The position numbers and the translations under genes are program-made. Positions 51,167-60,121 of a DNA stretch of 64,000 nt are shown piece after piece. Location of the stretch: assembly GCA_934555825.1 (NCBI GenBank), contig CAKTFJ010000005.1:62001-126000 (forward strand), read 5' to 3'. Below the pieces are notes generated by a model. That model was given only the letters and a program-made list of their open reading frames with translations. It ran no database searches and was not told the origin of the DNA. Source of the DNA: an uncultured Hyphomicrobium sp. Its GTDB lineage: Bacteria; Pseudomonadota; Alphaproteobacteria; Rhizobiales; Hyphomicrobiaceae. Position 1 is the first letter of the stretch. Every line of letters begins with the position of its first letter.

Positions 51167-52257
51167 GCGCTTACCGAGGGGGCGGTATGATCTGCGATCC
51201 TGCGCTCTTCATAGGCCGCGATCTGGGCGATTGAGAATGCGCGCATTTCGGCGCCCGCGCGATGGGCGCGATACCAGTCTGTCGTCCAGGCAAGTCCGTC
51301 CTTCAGGCTGAGGCGAGGTCGCCAACCCAGGGTGTGCATGGCCAGCGCCGAGTCGAGTTTCAGGATTGCGGCTTCTCCTGCGTGCGTGCCTGGTGCTTGC
51401 CGCCAGTGTTCGCCGCCACCGTCCGCTTCGCCGAGAGCGTTGGCGATGTCGGCGACGGTTGCGCTGCTTTGCTCGTTGGGCCCAAAATTGAGCGCAGGCG
51501 GCAGGCTGTCATCCGAGGCGTTTGCGAGGGCTTCAGCAAACGCCAGGTAGCCGCTGAGCGGTTCGAGAACGTGCTGCCAGGGGCGGACGGCGTTCGGGTA
51601 ACGGAGTGCGATCGGTTGTCCCGCTTCTCGGGCGCGCATGAAATCCGGCACCAAGCGGTCTTTCGACCAGTCGCCGCCTCCGATAACGTTGCCGGCGCGC
51701 GCGGTGGCGAGGCGAACGTTGCCACCTTTGAAAAAGCTTTTCCGGTAGCTCTGACAGACAAGCTCCGTGCACGCTTTCGACGCGCTGTAGGGATCGTTTC
51801 CACCAAGAGCGTCGGTCTCGCCAAAAGTGTGGCCTCGTCCGTCGTTCGCATAGATCTTGTCCGAGGTCACGACGAGGATCACCCGGATTGTCGGGCACGC
51901 TCTTGCCGCTTCCAGGACGTTGACGGTGCCCATAACGTTCGTTTCGAAGGTCTCGACCGGATCGTCATAAGACGGGCGCACGAGCGCTTGGGCCGCCATG
52001 TGGATGACGATCTCGGGAGATGAGACCGTGAACATTTCGCGCAGGCGGGCGAGGTTGCGGATGTCCTGGATGTGGTGGTGCTGGCTCTGCCACGGTGCCA
52101 GGAGCGTATAGAGAGACGGGGTCGTTTCCGGAGCCAGGGCGAGGGCCGAGACTTCTGCGCCGAGCTTTTCCAGCCAGAGGCAGAGCCATGCGCCCTTGAA
52201 TCCCGTGTGCCCAGTCACAAGAACACGCCGGCCGTGCCAGAACGCCGTTAGCTCCAT
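51163..52257 (-). CDS. rfbG: CDP-glucose 4,6-dehydratase
   Basis: 364 residues from ATG 52257, which overlaps the rfbF stop by ten bases and has GGAAAG before it. It is an SDR-extended enzyme: 'VLVTGHTGFKGAWL' (NAD motif), 'VTSDKIYAN' (catalytic Thr/Ser region with Lys) and 'PYSASKACTELV' (YxxxK). The 'HTGFKGAWL' start and 'VTSDKxY' are typical of CDP-glucose rather than dTDP-glucose dehydratases. It makes CDP-4-keto-6-deoxyglucose, which a 3,5-epimerase encoded downstream could act on. Confidence 0.92.
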   Translation of the reverse strand: MELTAFWHGRRVLVTGHTGFKGAWLCLWLEKLGAEVSALALAPETTPSLYTLLAPWQSQHHHIQDIRNLARLREMFTVSSPEIVIHMAAQALVRPSYDDPVETFETNVMGTVNVLEAARACPTIRVILVVTSDKIYANDGRGHTFGETDALGGNDPYSASKACTELVCQSYRKSFFKGGNVRLATARAGNVIGGGDWSKDRLVPDFMRAREAGQPIALRYPNAVRPWQHVLEPLSGYLAFAEALANASDDSLPPALNFGPNEQSSATVADIANALGEADGGGEHWRQAPGTHAGEAAILKLDSALAMHTLGWRPRLSLKDGLAWTTDWYRAHRAGAEMRAFSIAQIAAYEERRIADHTAPSVSA

Positions 52258-53021
52258 ACTTTCCACGGCGCTTTCCCAGAGTTCCAAAGCTCTTCGAGCT
52301 GCACCCGCTCGCGCAGCGTATCCATGGGCTGCCAGAAGCCGTCATGCTTGAACGCGGCGAGTTGGCCTTCGGCTGCCAGCTTTTGGAGTGGCTCGGCTTC
52401 CCAGACGGTGTCATCTGATCCGATCAGATCTACGACGGAGCGATCGAGCACGAAGAAGCCGCCGTTGATGCGTTGGCCGGTGGCTCTCGGTTTCTCGACG
52501 AAGGCGCTGACGCGGCCGTCTTCGATGTCCACGGTGCCGAAGCGGCCGGGAGGAGCGACAGCGCACATGGTGGCCTTAAGGCCATGGCTTCTGTGAAATG
52601 CGATTTCTGCTGCGATGTCGATGTCGCCGACGCCGTCGCCGTAGGTGAGGCAGAACGGACCTTCCGGATCGAGATAATCGCGCACGCGGCGAATGCGTCC
52701 GCCGGTCATGGAATGGGCGCCCGTATCGACGACCGTGACGCGCCAATTGATGCGCTGCGCGCCGTGGTAGGTGATGGCTTTGTTGGCTAGGTCGACCGTG
52801 ATGTCATTGTGATGCAGGCACAGGTTTACGAAGTACTCCTTGATCATATACCCCTTATAGCCGGCGCATATGATGAAGTCCGTCAACCCATGATGGGCAT
52901 AGATGTTCATGATGTGCCAAAGGATCGGCTTTTCGCCGATCTCGACCAGCGGCTTTGGGCGAACACTGGTTTCTTCGGCGAGACGCGATCCGAGACCGCC
53001 TGCGAGAATCACAACCTTCAT
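52248..53021 (-). CDS. rfbF: Glucose-1-phosphate cytidylyltransferase
   Basis: 257 residues, full family length. The nucleotidyltransferase motif 'LAGGLGSRLAEET', 'RPKPLVEIG' and 'ILWHIMNIYAHHG' are diagnostic for RfbF. The ending 'WKVWS' is also conserved. It makes CDP-glucose from CTP and glucose 1-phosphate and feeds the next two genes in the same overlapping operon. No later CDP-sugar genes (e.g. an RfbH-type dehydratase) follow in the window, so the final sugar is unclear. Confidence 0.95.
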   Translation of the reverse strand: MKVVILAGGLGSRLAEETSVRPKPLVEIGEKPILWHIMNIYAHHGLTDFIICAGYKGYMIKEYFVNLCLHHNDITVDLANKAITYHGAQRINWRVTVVDTGAHSMTGGRIRRVRDYLDPEGPFCLTYGDGVGDIDIAAEIAFHRSHGLKATMCAVAPPGRFGTVDIEDGRVSAFVEKPRATGQRINGGFFVLDRSVVDLIGSDDTVWEAEPLQKLAAEGQLAAFKHDGFWQPMDTLRERVQLEELWNSGKAPWKVWS

Positions 53022-53865
53022 TCAGGTGGCTCCGCGGCAACGAGAACGGATGGCCGATCGTTCGTAAAAGTGCGCGCGCCACATGGTGGGGTTGCGCGAT
53101 CCCAATAATGAGCATTTATCGAAGCCGAAACTTGAGCGAGGCTGTCGTTCATCTGTATGCGTTGGGACGGGTCGGGTTCCGGTGCCGTTCGTCGATGCGG
53201 AAGGCACGGTCGTCGTCTCGGATTGCCTCCGGTGCCGCTCTATCAAAGTCATTGGGCGCGCCCCCTGCTTTCGTTCGTCATTCTTTGAGCGGATGCCGAG
53301 ACGTATGCCCGGAAGACACGGTTCATCTCGGGGGCGGCAACGCCGCTGCTCCCACTAAAGCGGAGGGTGCGTCGCCCGCCGACGGCCGCAGGCTCGACGC
53401 AATCCGCGCTCGGGGCAAGCGTCTTTGTGGCGTCAATGCCGGTCTTTTGGGTTTTTCCACGTAAGCGGGCTTCGGCCGCTGGGCGGGCCTCGATGCCGAT
53501 TTCTGCGGGTATTGCCGCCGGATATTTCAGGTCGATCCCTTTCCACTTCGTCCATCTCACGGCGTGGATGCAGGATGGCGCGGTCGCGTTTCCGTAACGA
53601 TCTCTACAACCAGAACGAGATTGCATTTGATCGCAGCGAGGACGTTGCGGAACGGGCTTGGACGGCCACGATCGGGCCTTGAGTGCGGCTTTGCTCGGCG
53701 AAATCGTGAAGGCGGGCGCTTTGGGCTGATACCGAAATTAACGATTGGGCGAGAGAACCGGCCACGGTTTGTGAAGAAGATTCCGTGCATTGCGGCAAAT
53801 TCCGTGAGGCGGCTTGCGCGAGCGGCAGTGCGATAGCACATTCGGCATCTGGCGGCTTCGGCTGC
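53022..53865. other. Gene-poor stretch upstream of rfbF
   Basis: 844 bases with only short frames on both strands whose translations are Arg/Ser/Pro-biased and match nothing I recognise. The longest, 53249-53626 minus, has no ribosome binding site. A 35-residue plus-strand frame at 53575-53682 looks slightly more protein-like but is not supported. The part near 53022 must contain the rfbF promoter. The remainder may be decayed coding sequence or the remnant of an insertion. Confidence 0.5.
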
Positions 53866-53966
53866 TAGAGCGTGATCATTTTGATTGAATCGGGATCACG
53901 CTCTATCTCTTTGGTGAGACCGATGATTCACACTTCAGGTTGATAGGGCCTGAAGTGATCACGGTC
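53866..53966. repeat. Double palindromic repeat (candidate dispersed REP-like element)
   Basis: Two consecutive hairpins. The first is TAGAGCGTGATC / GATCACGCTCTA (53866-53877, 53894-53905), a perfect 12-bp stem. The second is nested: CACTTCAGG / CCTGAAGTG (53931-53939, 53949-53957) with outer GACCG / CGGTC (53918-53922, 53962-53966). Sequences of the form AGAGCGTGATC...GATCACGCTCT recur between genes in alphaproteobacterial genomes, to my recollection, so this is probably a dispersed repeat. It ends 26 bases before the next start. Confidence 0.75.
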
Positions 53967-53992
53967 TAACGGAGCTGAGAAAGCACTTCAAG

Positions 53993-55417
53993 ATGGCGGA
54001 ACGTGTCGTGCTCGTTACAGGGTCGCTGGCGGAGTCGCGCGTCCAGCGCGTCGCCGATCAGGTGGCGGGCGATAAGCTGGAGCCCATCGTTGCCAACGTC
54101 GGCGTCAAGGTGGCGGCGCTGATGACGACGGAGATCGTCGAGCGACGGCTCAAGCTGCCGGAGGCGGCCGACCGTGTCGTGATGCCGGGGCGCTTCCGCG
54201 GCGACCTAGAGCGCCTCTCCGATTTTTTCGGCACCCGCTTCGAACGCGGTCCCGACGAGGTTGCGGATCTTCCGGAGTATCTCGGCCATGCGAGAGGAAA
54301 AGTCGATCTCTCGCGGCACAACTGCACGATCTTTGCAGAGATCGTCGATGCCACGCTGATGACGCCGGACGAGATCGTTGCGCGTTCGCGCAAGCTGCGT
54401 GCGGACGGTGCCGACGTGATCGATCTTGGCTGTCTTCCCGACAGCCCGTTTCCGCACCTTGAGGACGCGATTGCTGCGCTTCATGCGGACGGCGCGAAGG
54501 TGAGCGTCGATTCTTTTAACTCCGACGAGCTTCTGAGGGCGACCAAGGCTGGTGCCGACTATCTGCTGAGCCTCTCCGAAAAGAACATTGGCATCGCGGA
54601 CGAGGGGCCGGCTGTTCCGATCCTCATTTCTGCAGGTGCGGCCGATACTGCCAGCCTCGACCGCGCGATCGACATCATGATCGCGAAGGGCAAGCCGTTC
54701 TATGCCGATCCCATTCTCGATCCGATTCACTATGGCTTTGCGGCGTCGGTTGCGCGCTACGTGGATCTCAGGGCGCGGCGGCCGGATGTTCCCATCCTTA
54801 TGGGCATCGGCAATCTCACCGAGCTGACGGATGCGGATACGACGGGCATCAACGCTGTGCTCATGGGGCTTTGTTCGGAGCTCAATATCACAGCCGTGCT
54901 CGCCGTGCAGGTGAGCCCGCATTGCCGGACGGCGATCCGCGAGTTCGATCGTGCGCGGCGCGAATACTTCGCCGCCAAGGAAGCCGACGCGCTGCCCCAG
55001 GGGTTCGGTGGCGGGTTGATGGCACTGCGCGACAGGAGGTCGTTTGCTACGACGCCTGACGAGATCGCGAAGCTCGCTGCCGAGATCAAAGACCAGAATT
55101 ACCGCATCGAAGTGGCCGAGGACGGCGTCCATATCTACAATCGCAATGGCCATCATGTTTCCGGCGACCCGTTCCAGCTCTATCCGCATCTCGATACGCG
55201 CCAGGATGCGGGGCACGCCTTCTATCTCGGCGTCGAGACAGCGCGTGCGGAGATCGCGTGGCGGCTCGGTAAGCGCTATGCGCAGGACGAGCCCTTGTCG
55301 TTCGGCATCGTGGCTGAGACCCGCGGCTCGGCTGAAGACGCCCATCTCATGAAATTCAAGGATGCGGGCACGACTTTCGCGAAGGACAAGAAGAAGGAAG
55401 AGCCCAGCGAGACGTGA
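53993..55417 (+). CDS. Dihydropteroate-synthase-like protein of tetrahydromethanopterin-type C1 metabolism
   Basis: 474 residues, about twice the length of a normal dihydropteroate synthase. An N-terminal domain (1-130) precedes a TIM-barrel pterin-binding-like part ('IVDATLMTPDEIVARSRKL', 'GADVIDLGCLPDSPFPHL', 'KVSVDSFNSDELLRA'). A C-terminal extension with 'NGHHVSGDPFQLYPHLD' and a basic/acidic tail follows. Such proteins occur in methanogens and in methylotrophs that use tetrahydromethanopterin, probably in cofactor biosynthesis. The exact reaction is not established. The other H4MPT genes are not in the window. Confidence 0.85.
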   Translation: MAERVVLVTGSLAESRVQRVADQVAGDKLEPIVANVGVKVAALMTTEIVERRLKLPEAADRVVMPGRFRGDLERLSDFFGTRFERGPDEVADLPEYLGHARGKVDLSRHNCTIFAEIVDATLMTPDEIVARSRKLRADGADVIDLGCLPDSPFPHLEDAIAALHADGAKVSVDSFNSDELLRATKAGADYLLSLSEKNIGIADEGPAVPILISAGAADTASLDRAIDIMIAKGKPFYADPILDPIHYGFAASVARYVDLRARRPDVPILMGIGNLTELTDADTTGINAVLMGLCSELNITAVLAVQVSPHCRTAIREFDRARREYFAAKEADALPQGFGGGLMALRDRRSFATTPDEIAKLAAEIKDQNYRIEVAEDGVHIYNRNGHHVSGDPFQLYPHLDTRQDAGHAFYLGVETARAEIAWRLGKRYAQDEPLSFGIVAETRGSAEDAHLMKFKDAGTTFAKDKKKEEPSET

Positions 55418-55541
55418 TGCGCATCTGGCGCTTGGATAGGTCCGCTGTAGGCGCACTTCGCCATCGGGAAGAACGCCGAGCTTGCCAGCCCTCGGGTTTT
55501 CCCTGACATTCCCCGGAACTCCACGAAGGGAAACGGGGACC

Positions 55542-57359
55542 ATGGCTGCTGAGGGTTTGGGGCAAACGATCGGTCCGGTGGTCGTGCTGATGAGTGCGGC
55601 GGTGGCGGCGGTTCCGCTGTTCCGCCGATTGGGGCTCGGTTCGGTGCTCGGCTATTTCATTGCCGGTATGCTGGTGGGCCCATCGTTCCTCGGACTCTTC
55701 GTCAATCCAGGCTCGATCCTGCATTTCGCCGAGCTTGGCGTCGTCATGTTCCTGTTCGTGATCGGACTCGAGCTGCGACCGCAGAAGCTATGGGCTATGC
55801 GCGGCCAGATTTTCGGGCTCGGTCTCGTGCAGGTCGGCGGCTGTATCGCGCTGCTGACTGCTGCAGCGGTTTACCTTTTCGATCTCCCTCCGGCTGTCGC
55901 TTTCGTTGCTGGCGCCGGATTTGTGATGTCTTCGACTGCCGTCATCATGTCGATCCTCGCCGAGCGAGGCGAGATCGCGAGCGCGAACGGCCAGAAGTCA
56001 GTGGCAATCCTGCTGTTCGAAGACCTGATGATCGTGCCGCTGCTTGCCGTGGTTGCGTTTTTGTCGCCAGCGGCTCAGGGCGAGGCCGGACCTGAGGGTA
56101 TCGCCCTCGCGCTCGGAGCGCTGGCGCTGCTGATCGTTGCCGGACGCTATCTACTCGATCCCTTCTTTGCGCTTCTTGCCAAGTCGGGCGCGCGGGAAGT
56201 TCTGACGGCGGGCACGCTGCTCGTCGTTCTCGGATCTGCGCTTCTGATGGAGGTGTCCGGGCTTTCCATGGCCATGGGCGCGTTCATTGCGGGCGTCATG
56301 CTGTCGGGCTCGAGTTATCGGCATCAGATCGAAAGCGACATCGAACCGTTCCGCGGTTTGCTGATGGGTCTTTTCTTTCTCGCGGTCGGCATGTCTCTCG
56401 ACCTCGGTGTGATCGCGGCGGACTGGGGGCTCGTTCTGGCGCTGCTGGCCACGTTCATGGTGGTGAAGGCGGTTGGCGTCTATGTCGTCGCGCGGCTGTT
56501 CGGGTCGCCCAACGTTGTGGCGTTGCACCGGACCTCCGTGTTTGTCCAGGGCGGCGAGTTTGCATTCGTGCTCTATCTCGCGGCGACGAGCGGCGGGCTT
56601 TTCACCGATCATCAAAATGCGATCTTCTCGACCGTCGTGATTTTGTCGATGGCGTTGACGCCGCTCATCCTGATCGCGACCGATCGCTTCTTGCGCGAAA
56701 CGCCGTCGCTCGATGGCATGGAAGAGCCGCGCGATCTCAAAGGGCAGGTGCTGATCATCGGGTTCGGACGTTTCGGCCAGCTCACGTCGCAAATTCTGCT
56801 GGCGAAGGGAGTCGACGTTTCGATCATCGAGAACGATCCCGACATGATCCGGGCGGCGGAGCGCTTCGGGTTCAAGATCTTTTTCGGCGACGGAACGCGG
56901 CTCGATATCCTTCATCATTCCGGCGCGGAGGATGCCGAAGTCATCATGGTCTGCGTGGACGATCCGAAAGCAGCCAACCAGATCGTGGAGCTTGTAAAGC
57001 ACGAATTCCCGATGGCGCGGCTGCTTGTGCGCGCGTTCGACCGAGAACATGCGATCGACCTGATACGTGCAGGCGTGGACTATCAGATTCGCGAAACGCT
57101 CGAGTCTGCGTTTCTCATGGGTGCCGAAAGCCTGCGTGCGCTCGGTTGCGACGAGGATAGTGTCGCGGAAGCCGTGGCAGATATTCGGGAGCGCGACGCG
57201 GAACGCCTCACGATGCAGGTGCAGGGGGATTTTATGTCGGGACAAGACAGGCTGCATACGAAGCCGGTGCCCGAACCGCTGACCCACACCCGGCGATCGA
57301 CCGACAAGCCCATTGTGAAAGCCGGGCCCGAGGGCGACACGCCGGGAGCGGGCGCGTAA
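55542..57359 (+). CDS. Monovalent cation:proton antiporter-2 (Kef-type) with NAD-binding domain
   Basis: 605 residues from ATG 55542 (CGGGGACC upstream); an earlier ATG at 55482 is possible. About 12 membrane helices fill residues 10-385 in the CPA2 pattern, including 'GYFIAGMLVGPSFLGLF' and 'FVMSSTAVIMSILAERGE'. A cytoplasmic RCK_N domain follows (about 400-520): 'VLIIGFGRFGQLTSQILL' (GxGxxG) and 'FFGDGTRLDILHHSGAEDAE'. It is a potassium/proton antiporter or glutathione-gated potassium efflux protein. No KefF/KefG accessory gene is adjacent. A hairpin follows the stop. Confidence 0.93.
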   Translation: MAAEGLGQTIGPVVVLMSAAVAAVPLFRRLGLGSVLGYFIAGMLVGPSFLGLFVNPGSILHFAELGVVMFLFVIGLELRPQKLWAMRGQIFGLGLVQVGGCIALLTAAAVYLFDLPPAVAFVAGAGFVMSSTAVIMSILAERGEIASANGQKSVAILLFEDLMIVPLLAVVAFLSPAAQGEAGPEGIALALGALALLIVAGRYLLDPFFALLAKSGAREVLTAGTLLVVLGSALLMEVSGLSMAMGAFIAGVMLSGSSYRHQIESDIEPFRGLLMGLFFLAVGMSLDLGVIAADWGLVLALLATFMVVKAVGVYVVARLFGSPNVVALHRTSVFVQGGEFAFVLYLAATSGGLFTDHQNAIFSTVVILSMALTPLILIATDRFLRETPSLDGMEEPRDLKGQVLIIGFGRFGQLTSQILLAKGVDVSIIENDPDMIRAAERFGFKIFFGDGTRLDILHHSGAEDAEVIMVCVDDPKAANQIVELVKHEFPMARLLVRAFDREHAIDLIRAGVDYQIRETLESAFLMGAESLRALGCDEDSVAEAVADIRERDAERLTMQVQGDFMSGQDRLHTKPVPEPLTHTRRSTDKPIVKAGPEGDTPGAGA

Positions 57360-57362
57360 GAG

Positions 57363-57395
57363 CATGGCGCCGTCCCCGAGGGGAGCGGCGCCATG
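57363..57395. terminator. Hairpin between convergent kef and ppk2 genes
   Basis: CATGGCGCCG / CGGCGCCATG (57363-57372, 57386-57395) with an inner TCCCC / GGGGA stem makes a long GC-rich hairpin between two convergent genes. There is no long T-run, so it may serve either transcript as a bidirectional terminator. Confidence 0.55.
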
Positions 57396-57421
57396 TGTTA
57401 GATCCTTCGCGCGACCGGTCT

Positions 57422-58342
57422 TCAGAACTTGCCCGGGACATAAAGCTCTTCCGGCACGGGCTTGCGCTGATAGTCCGGTTTATAGATCCGGTTCGGCAGC
57501 TCGACGCGCGGGCGCCCGATCTCGTCGTAGGGAATTTGCGTCAGAAAGTGCGCGATGCAATTGAGGCGCGCGCGCTTCTTGTCGACGGCGTCCACGATCC
57601 ACCAGGGTGCTTCGGGAATGTGGGTTCGCTCCAACATATCCTCTTTCGCTTTTGTGTAGTCTTCCCACCGTTGGCGGGATTCGAGATCCATCGGCGAAAG
57701 CTTCCATTGCTTCAAGGGATCGATGTTGCGCATGTGGAAGCGCAGGTGCTGTTCGCGGTCGGTGATCGAGAACCAGTATTTTATCAGGATCGTGCCGGAA
57801 CGCACGAGCATCCGTTCGAACTCCGGTACGGAGCGGAAGAACTCTTCGACTTCATCTTCGCTGCAGAAGCCCATGACGCGCTCGACGCCTGCACGGTTGT
57901 ACCAGGAGCGGTCGAACAGCACGATCTCGCCGCCTGCGGGCAGATGGGAGATGTAGCGCTGAAAATACCATTGCGTCTGCTCGCGGTCGTTCGGGGCCGG
58001 TAGAGCCGCGATGCGGCAGACACGCGGATTGAGACGCTGCGTGATGCGCTTGATCACGCCGCCCTTGCCGGCGGCGTCGCGCCCCTCGAACAGCACGACG
58101 ACTTTGAGCTTGTTGTGGGCGACCCAGTCCTGAAGTTTGACGAGTTCGCCTTGCAGGCGGAACAGCTCACGAAAATACGTTTTTCTATCGAGTTGGCCTT
58201 CGGTTTCCGGCTGGTCGTCGCCGGACAACAACTGATCGAGGCGCTCGTCGTCCAGCTCCATTTCGAGCTCTTCATCGAACGAGTCGATCGCTTCGTCCTC
58301 AAGCCTTTGAGATAATGAATTTTTCGTCTCGACGTCCGACAT
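57422..58342 (-). CDS. ppk2: Polyphosphate kinase 2
   Basis: 306 residues from ATG 58342 (GGAGGCGGG upstream). An acidic N-terminal tail (1-60) precedes the PPK2 domain: Walker A 'FEGRDAAGKGG', lid motif 'RVCRIAALPAPNDREQTQWYF' and Walker B 'LFDRSWYNRAGVERVMGF'. 'PWWIVDAVDKKRARLNCI' is conserved. It transfers phosphate between polyphosphate and nucleoside diphosphates. The single-domain form with Walker A intact is most like class I enzymes that use NDPs. It converges on the kef gene and is followed upstream by the ferredoxin gene on the same strand. Confidence 0.95.
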   Translation of the reverse strand: MSDVETKNSLSQRLEDEAIDSFDEELEMELDDERLDQLLSGDDQPETEGQLDRKTYFRELFRLQGELVKLQDWVAHNKLKVVVLFEGRDAAGKGGVIKRITQRLNPRVCRIAALPAPNDREQTQWYFQRYISHLPAGGEIVLFDRSWYNRAGVERVMGFCSEDEVEEFFRSVPEFERMLVRSGTILIKYWFSITDREQHLRFHMRNIDPLKQWKLSPMDLESRQRWEDYTKAKEDMLERTHIPEAPWWIVDAVDKKRARLNCIAHFLTQIPYDEIGRPRVELPNRIYKPDYQRKPVPEELYVPGKF

Positions 58343-58438
58343 CCCGCCTCCGATGCACTGAAGCACTCTCTGGAAGGCAGAATGTTCTCGGCTTTGCTAC
58401 GGTTTCATGACGGCTGTCTCGTCGTGCTGGGCTGACGG

Positions 58439-58783
58439 TCAGGCGACATCCTCCGAGGCCGCGAGCGGCGACAGCTCGCTTGCCTTTCCGGGGCGGCCGT
58501 TCTCCGCATCGGCGTTGGGTAGCGGCGGCTTCTTGCCGGTGAGGTTGGGCCACAGGTCCGCATATTTGCGATTGACTTCAAGCCAGTGAGCGGTGGCCTG
58601 CGGCTCTGCGTCGGAGAAAATCGCGTCAGCCGGGCATTCCGGAACGCACACGCCGCAGTCGATGCATTCGTCGGGGTGAATGACGAGCATGTTCTCGCCT
58701 TCGTAGAAGCAGTCCACGGGGCAGACTTCCACGCAGTCGGTATATTTGCACTTGATGCAGTTTTCTGTGACGACGAAGGTCAT
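58439..58783 (-). CDS. fdxA: Seven-iron ferredoxin FdxA
   Basis: 114 residues. Two cluster motifs: '[18 protein letters not shown]' (cysteines for the 3Fe-4S/4Fe-4S pair, with the characteristic extra spacing) and '[16 protein letters not shown]'. The C-terminal half ('[16 protein letters not shown]') is typical of alphaproteobacterial FdxA. GAGG precedes the ATG. It is a cytoplasmic one-electron carrier. The tail is longer than usual and of low complexity. Confidence 0.95.
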   Translation of the reverse strand: MTFVVTENCIKCKYTDCVEVCPVDCFYEGENMLVIHPDECIDCGVCVPECPADAIFSDAEPQATAHWLEVNRKYADLWPNLTGKKPPLPNADAENGRPGKASELSPLAASEDVA

Positions 58784-58844
58784 TGTGCCTCGATCTTATC
58801 ATCCCTTGCTGGAGCTGTGACGGTTCTTTTCTGGCGATAAGCCG

Positions 58845-59348
58845 TCATCGGGCCATGTGCTCTAGCGAGAACAGGTGCTGTGTATCGGCGAGCGGTGCGT
58901 GGCACTGCCTGCAAGCGTTGAGATCCTTTTCCAAGCGCTTGCCGTCGGGGCTGAAAATCGCGAAGTCCCAGTCGCCGTTGCGCAGGTCTTCCGGAAAGGC
59001 TGTACCCCATCCCTCTCCTTTCTGCATCACGGCGACGGCCGCCAGTTTGTCTCGGATCCTAAGGCCCAAACTGCTTTTCTGTACTTTGCCGTTTTCGTCC
59101 TTCCTGGCCGCATAGATTTCGCCGACGAGAACGGAGCCGGTCGGCAGCTCTTTTCCGGCCTGGGCGGCCTCGATGGCGATGTCGTTTGCGAACAGATGGA
59201 TGATCTGGTCCTCGTTCTGGACGCGGTCGAGATTTAGGTAGTTCGTAAACGTGCTCTTGTAGTCCGACGGGAACGAAATGCGTGCGTCGTCGGCCGCGGC
59301 CACACCTGTCATCAGGGCTAGTGCCAGAATCCATCCTGCTTTTGACAT
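58845..59348 (-). CDS. Cytochrome P460-family protein
   Basis: 167 residues: signal peptide (1-19), then a P460/c'-beta type fold. Haem attachment 'CRQCHAP' lies near the C-terminus (148-154), the arrangement seen in P460 proteins. 'YKSTFTNYLNLDR' and 'WGTAFPEDLRNGDWDFAIF' are family-like. AGGAGG precedes ATG 59348. P460 proteins oxidise hydroxylamine or bind nitric oxide; whether this one has the cross-linking lysine cannot be decided by eye. It sits between ferredoxin and a membrane protein gene, without other nitrogen genes. Confidence 0.82.
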   Translation of the reverse strand: MSKAGWILALALMTGVAAADDARISFPSDYKSTFTNYLNLDRVQNEDQIIHLFANDIAIEAAQAGKELPTGSVLVGEIYAARKDENGKVQKSSLGLRIRDKLAAVAVMQKGEGWGTAFPEDLRNGDWDFAIFSPDGKRLEKDLNACRQCHAPLADTQHLFSLEHMAR

Positions 59349-59445
59349 TTATCGCGTCCTCCTAGGACTTCGTATCTCGCCGCTTCCTCAGTGGCGTTGT
59401 TGTTGTGACCGAGTGTGTTCGATGTCGTTTGCGTTTGCAGTCAGC

Positions 59446-59895
59446 TCACAGGGTACCCCAGCGAATAGCGAGCAATGAGAAGCCGATGAGAATTGCGAGC
59501 GGGATGGTTGCGATCTGTAGGACTGCTTCCCACCGCTTCATCTGTCCGGTGCAGACATCGACCAGGGCACTTTTGGCCTGGTCGTCTTTGATCCAACGGG
59601 CGTCACGCTTGGATCTCATCCGCAGGAACAGAAGCGGGATCGCGAAGTAGACGGCGGTGAACGCAATGCCGACGCCGACGGCGAACAGCGCAGTTCCGGT
59701 GCCGAAGAAGGTGACGAACGCGACGATGAAGAACAAAACGTAGCAGGCCACCATGATCGGGCCGGCTATGGCAAGCAGGCCGTCGTCATGGTCGATCTCT
59801 TCCGTGTCGGTGGTGTCCCTTGCGCTCTCTTCCGGGTTTGGGACCGCATGAGGAGAGACGGCGGCGGGAACCGGCTTCTTAAGCGCAAGGGACAT
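59446..59895 (-). CDS. Hypothetical membrane protein
   Basis: 149 residues with an AGGAGGAGG ribosome binding site before ATG 59895. The N-terminal 40 residues are polar and acidic. Three membrane helices follow (about 42-65, 70-92 and 125-145), with a basic loop between ('RMRSKRDARWIKDDQ'). No family recognised. It is on the same strand as the P460 gene 97 bases downstream and may be co-transcribed. Confidence 0.72.
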   Translation of the reverse strand: MSLALKKPVPAAVSPHAVPNPEESARDTTDTEEIDHDDGLLAIAGPIMVACYVLFFIVAFVTFFGTGTALFAVGVGIAFTAVYFAIPLLFLRMRSKRDARWIKDDQAKSALVDVCTGQMKRWEAVLQIATIPLAILIGFSLLAIRWGTL

Positions 59896-60121
59896 AACCT
59901 CCTCCTTGGGTCTGCGATCTTTCCGAGTATCCGCAATTCGGGCTTGTGAATGCCGCTTCAGCTATAAGATATAAATATAATGCATCTTTAAGCGTTGTTC
60001 GTCCACATAGGAGATATTTTCTATGCATCAAATCGTCGTGAGGGGTGATGCGTGATGATGCGGCGCGCGTTTAGCGGGCAGTTGTGTACGCCGTCGTACT
60101 TTCGATGAATGGATTTGATCG

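Noticed and set aside
53249..53626. 125-codon minus-strand frame in the gene-poor region
   Set aside because: No ribosome binding site, biased composition, no recognisable motif.
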